Part shown: one piece after another, positions 5,772 to 5,972 of the stretch | Layout: each line of letters begins with the position of its first letter | Numbering within the stretch: position 1 is the stretch's first letter | NCBI GenBank assembly: GCA_013696065.1 | Contig: JACCZJ010000156.1 | Span: 1-5,972, forward strand | Source: Nocardioidaceae bacterium | Lineage (GTDB): Bacteria > Actinomycetota > Actinomycetes > Propionibacteriales > Nocardioidaceae | DNA length: 5,972 nucleotides | Reading direction: 5' to 3' | Translations under genes and position numbers: made by a program | The notes under the pieces: generated by a model | What the model was told of the DNA's origin: nothing | The model's input: only the letters and a program-made list of their open reading frames with translations | Database searches by the model: none

Positions 5772-5815
5772 ACAGAGGGGCCCAGCCAGTCGAGATGCTG
5801 GCTGGGCCCCTCTGT
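5772..5815. terminator. Hairpin terminator after yceI, probably two-way
   Basis: The arms 5772-5789 and 5798-5815 form a perfect 18-bp GC-rich stem around an 8-nt loop (TCGAGATG). No T-run follows on either side (TTGCGG after the right arm), as in many actinobacterial I-shaped terminators. It lies 34 nt after the yceI stop and 35 nt beyond the stop of the convergent gene on the right, so it can serve both. Confidence 0.85.
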
Positions 5816-5850
5816 TGCGGGCGTGGTCCGGCGGTGGTGCCGGGAGCTGG

Positions 5851-5972
5851 TCAGCGTGTCTGGCCCTCGACGGTGAAGCAGCCGCCCTCGAAGGCGCCGC
5901 TCTTGCCACTAGCACCACTGATGCGCCAGTACGGCGTGACCGTGTGCGAACCCTGGCTGAGCGGGATGACCG
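5851..5972 (-). CDS. C-terminal end of a convergent gene, product unknown, cut by right edge
   Basis: On the minus strand an open frame enters at the right edge (first full codon 5970-5968) and ends at TGA 5853-5851, giving 39 residues. It contains HTVTPYWRISG and GAFEGGCFTVEGQTR. Strong third-position G/C bias and the position just beyond a hairpin terminator support it as real coding sequence. It has no start codon in view. The short beta-strand-like pattern (HTVTPYWR, CFTVEG) suggests the end of a beta-sandwich or surface-type protein, but the family is not recognised. The other minus-strand frame covering this stretch is Arg/Ser/Ala-rich and reads through the hairpin, so it was not chosen. 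Confidence 0.6.
   Translation of the reverse strand, partial: VIPLSQGSHTVTPYWRISGASGKSGAFEGGCFTVEGQTR

Noticed and set aside
5129..5773. A 214-residue minus-strand frame opposite yceI
   Set aside because: Gly/Val/Asp-rich antisense shadow; the plus strand encodes a clear YceI domain with promoter and RBS.

Overview
The window looks like chromosomal DNA from a high-GC Gram-positive bacterium (Actinomycetota). GC is high throughout and concentrated at third codon positions. The gene families are typical of actinobacteria: a CE1758/CE1759-type luciferase-like monooxygenase plus FMN reductase pair, an EtfD-type membrane Fe-S oxidoreductase, and a cytoplasmic YceI protein beside a MarR regulator. 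The genus cannot be fixed from this sequence. There is no transposase, CRISPR array, tRNA or rRNA.

Layout, left to right. At 1-413 (+) is the 3' part of a small membrane protein of unknown function. Its end overlaps, tail to tail by 15 nt, a minus-strand run of four genes. Read in transcription order this run is: a MarR-family regulator (5036-4503), an EtfD-like membrane Fe-S oxidoreductase (4459-2222, GTG start), a CE1758-family luciferase-like monooxygenase (LLM; start 2140 or 2185, end 1013), and its CE1759-family FMN reductase partner (1016-399). Gaps are 43 nt and 36-81 nt, and the last pair overlaps by ATGA, so a single transcript is plausible.

The 110-bp region 5037-5146 separates the marR start from a divergent yceI gene (5147-5737, +). 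It carries a good forward promoter and a reverse promoter whose expected start point falls on the marR ATG, suggesting a leaderless mRNA. It also holds dyad elements of the form GTTG-N6-CAAC. A near-copy of this element lies at 2178-2191, at the head of the LLM gene, so the MarR protein may control both places. After yceI there is a perfect 18-bp-stem hairpin (5772-5815). Beyond it is the C-terminal end of a convergent minus-strand gene that runs off the right edge (5851-5972).

How the genes may work together (inference): the FMN reductase would supply reduced FMN to the LLM. The Fe-S protein would pass electrons between a soluble flavoprotein donor and the membrane quinone pool. The MarR protein would sense a ligand or redox signal and set expression of this redox group and of YceI, a lipocalin-like isoprenoid or lipid binder. 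Nothing here is clearly a new system. The most interesting points are the grouping of the Fe-S protein with the LLM pair under one MarR gene, and the shared operator-like motif.
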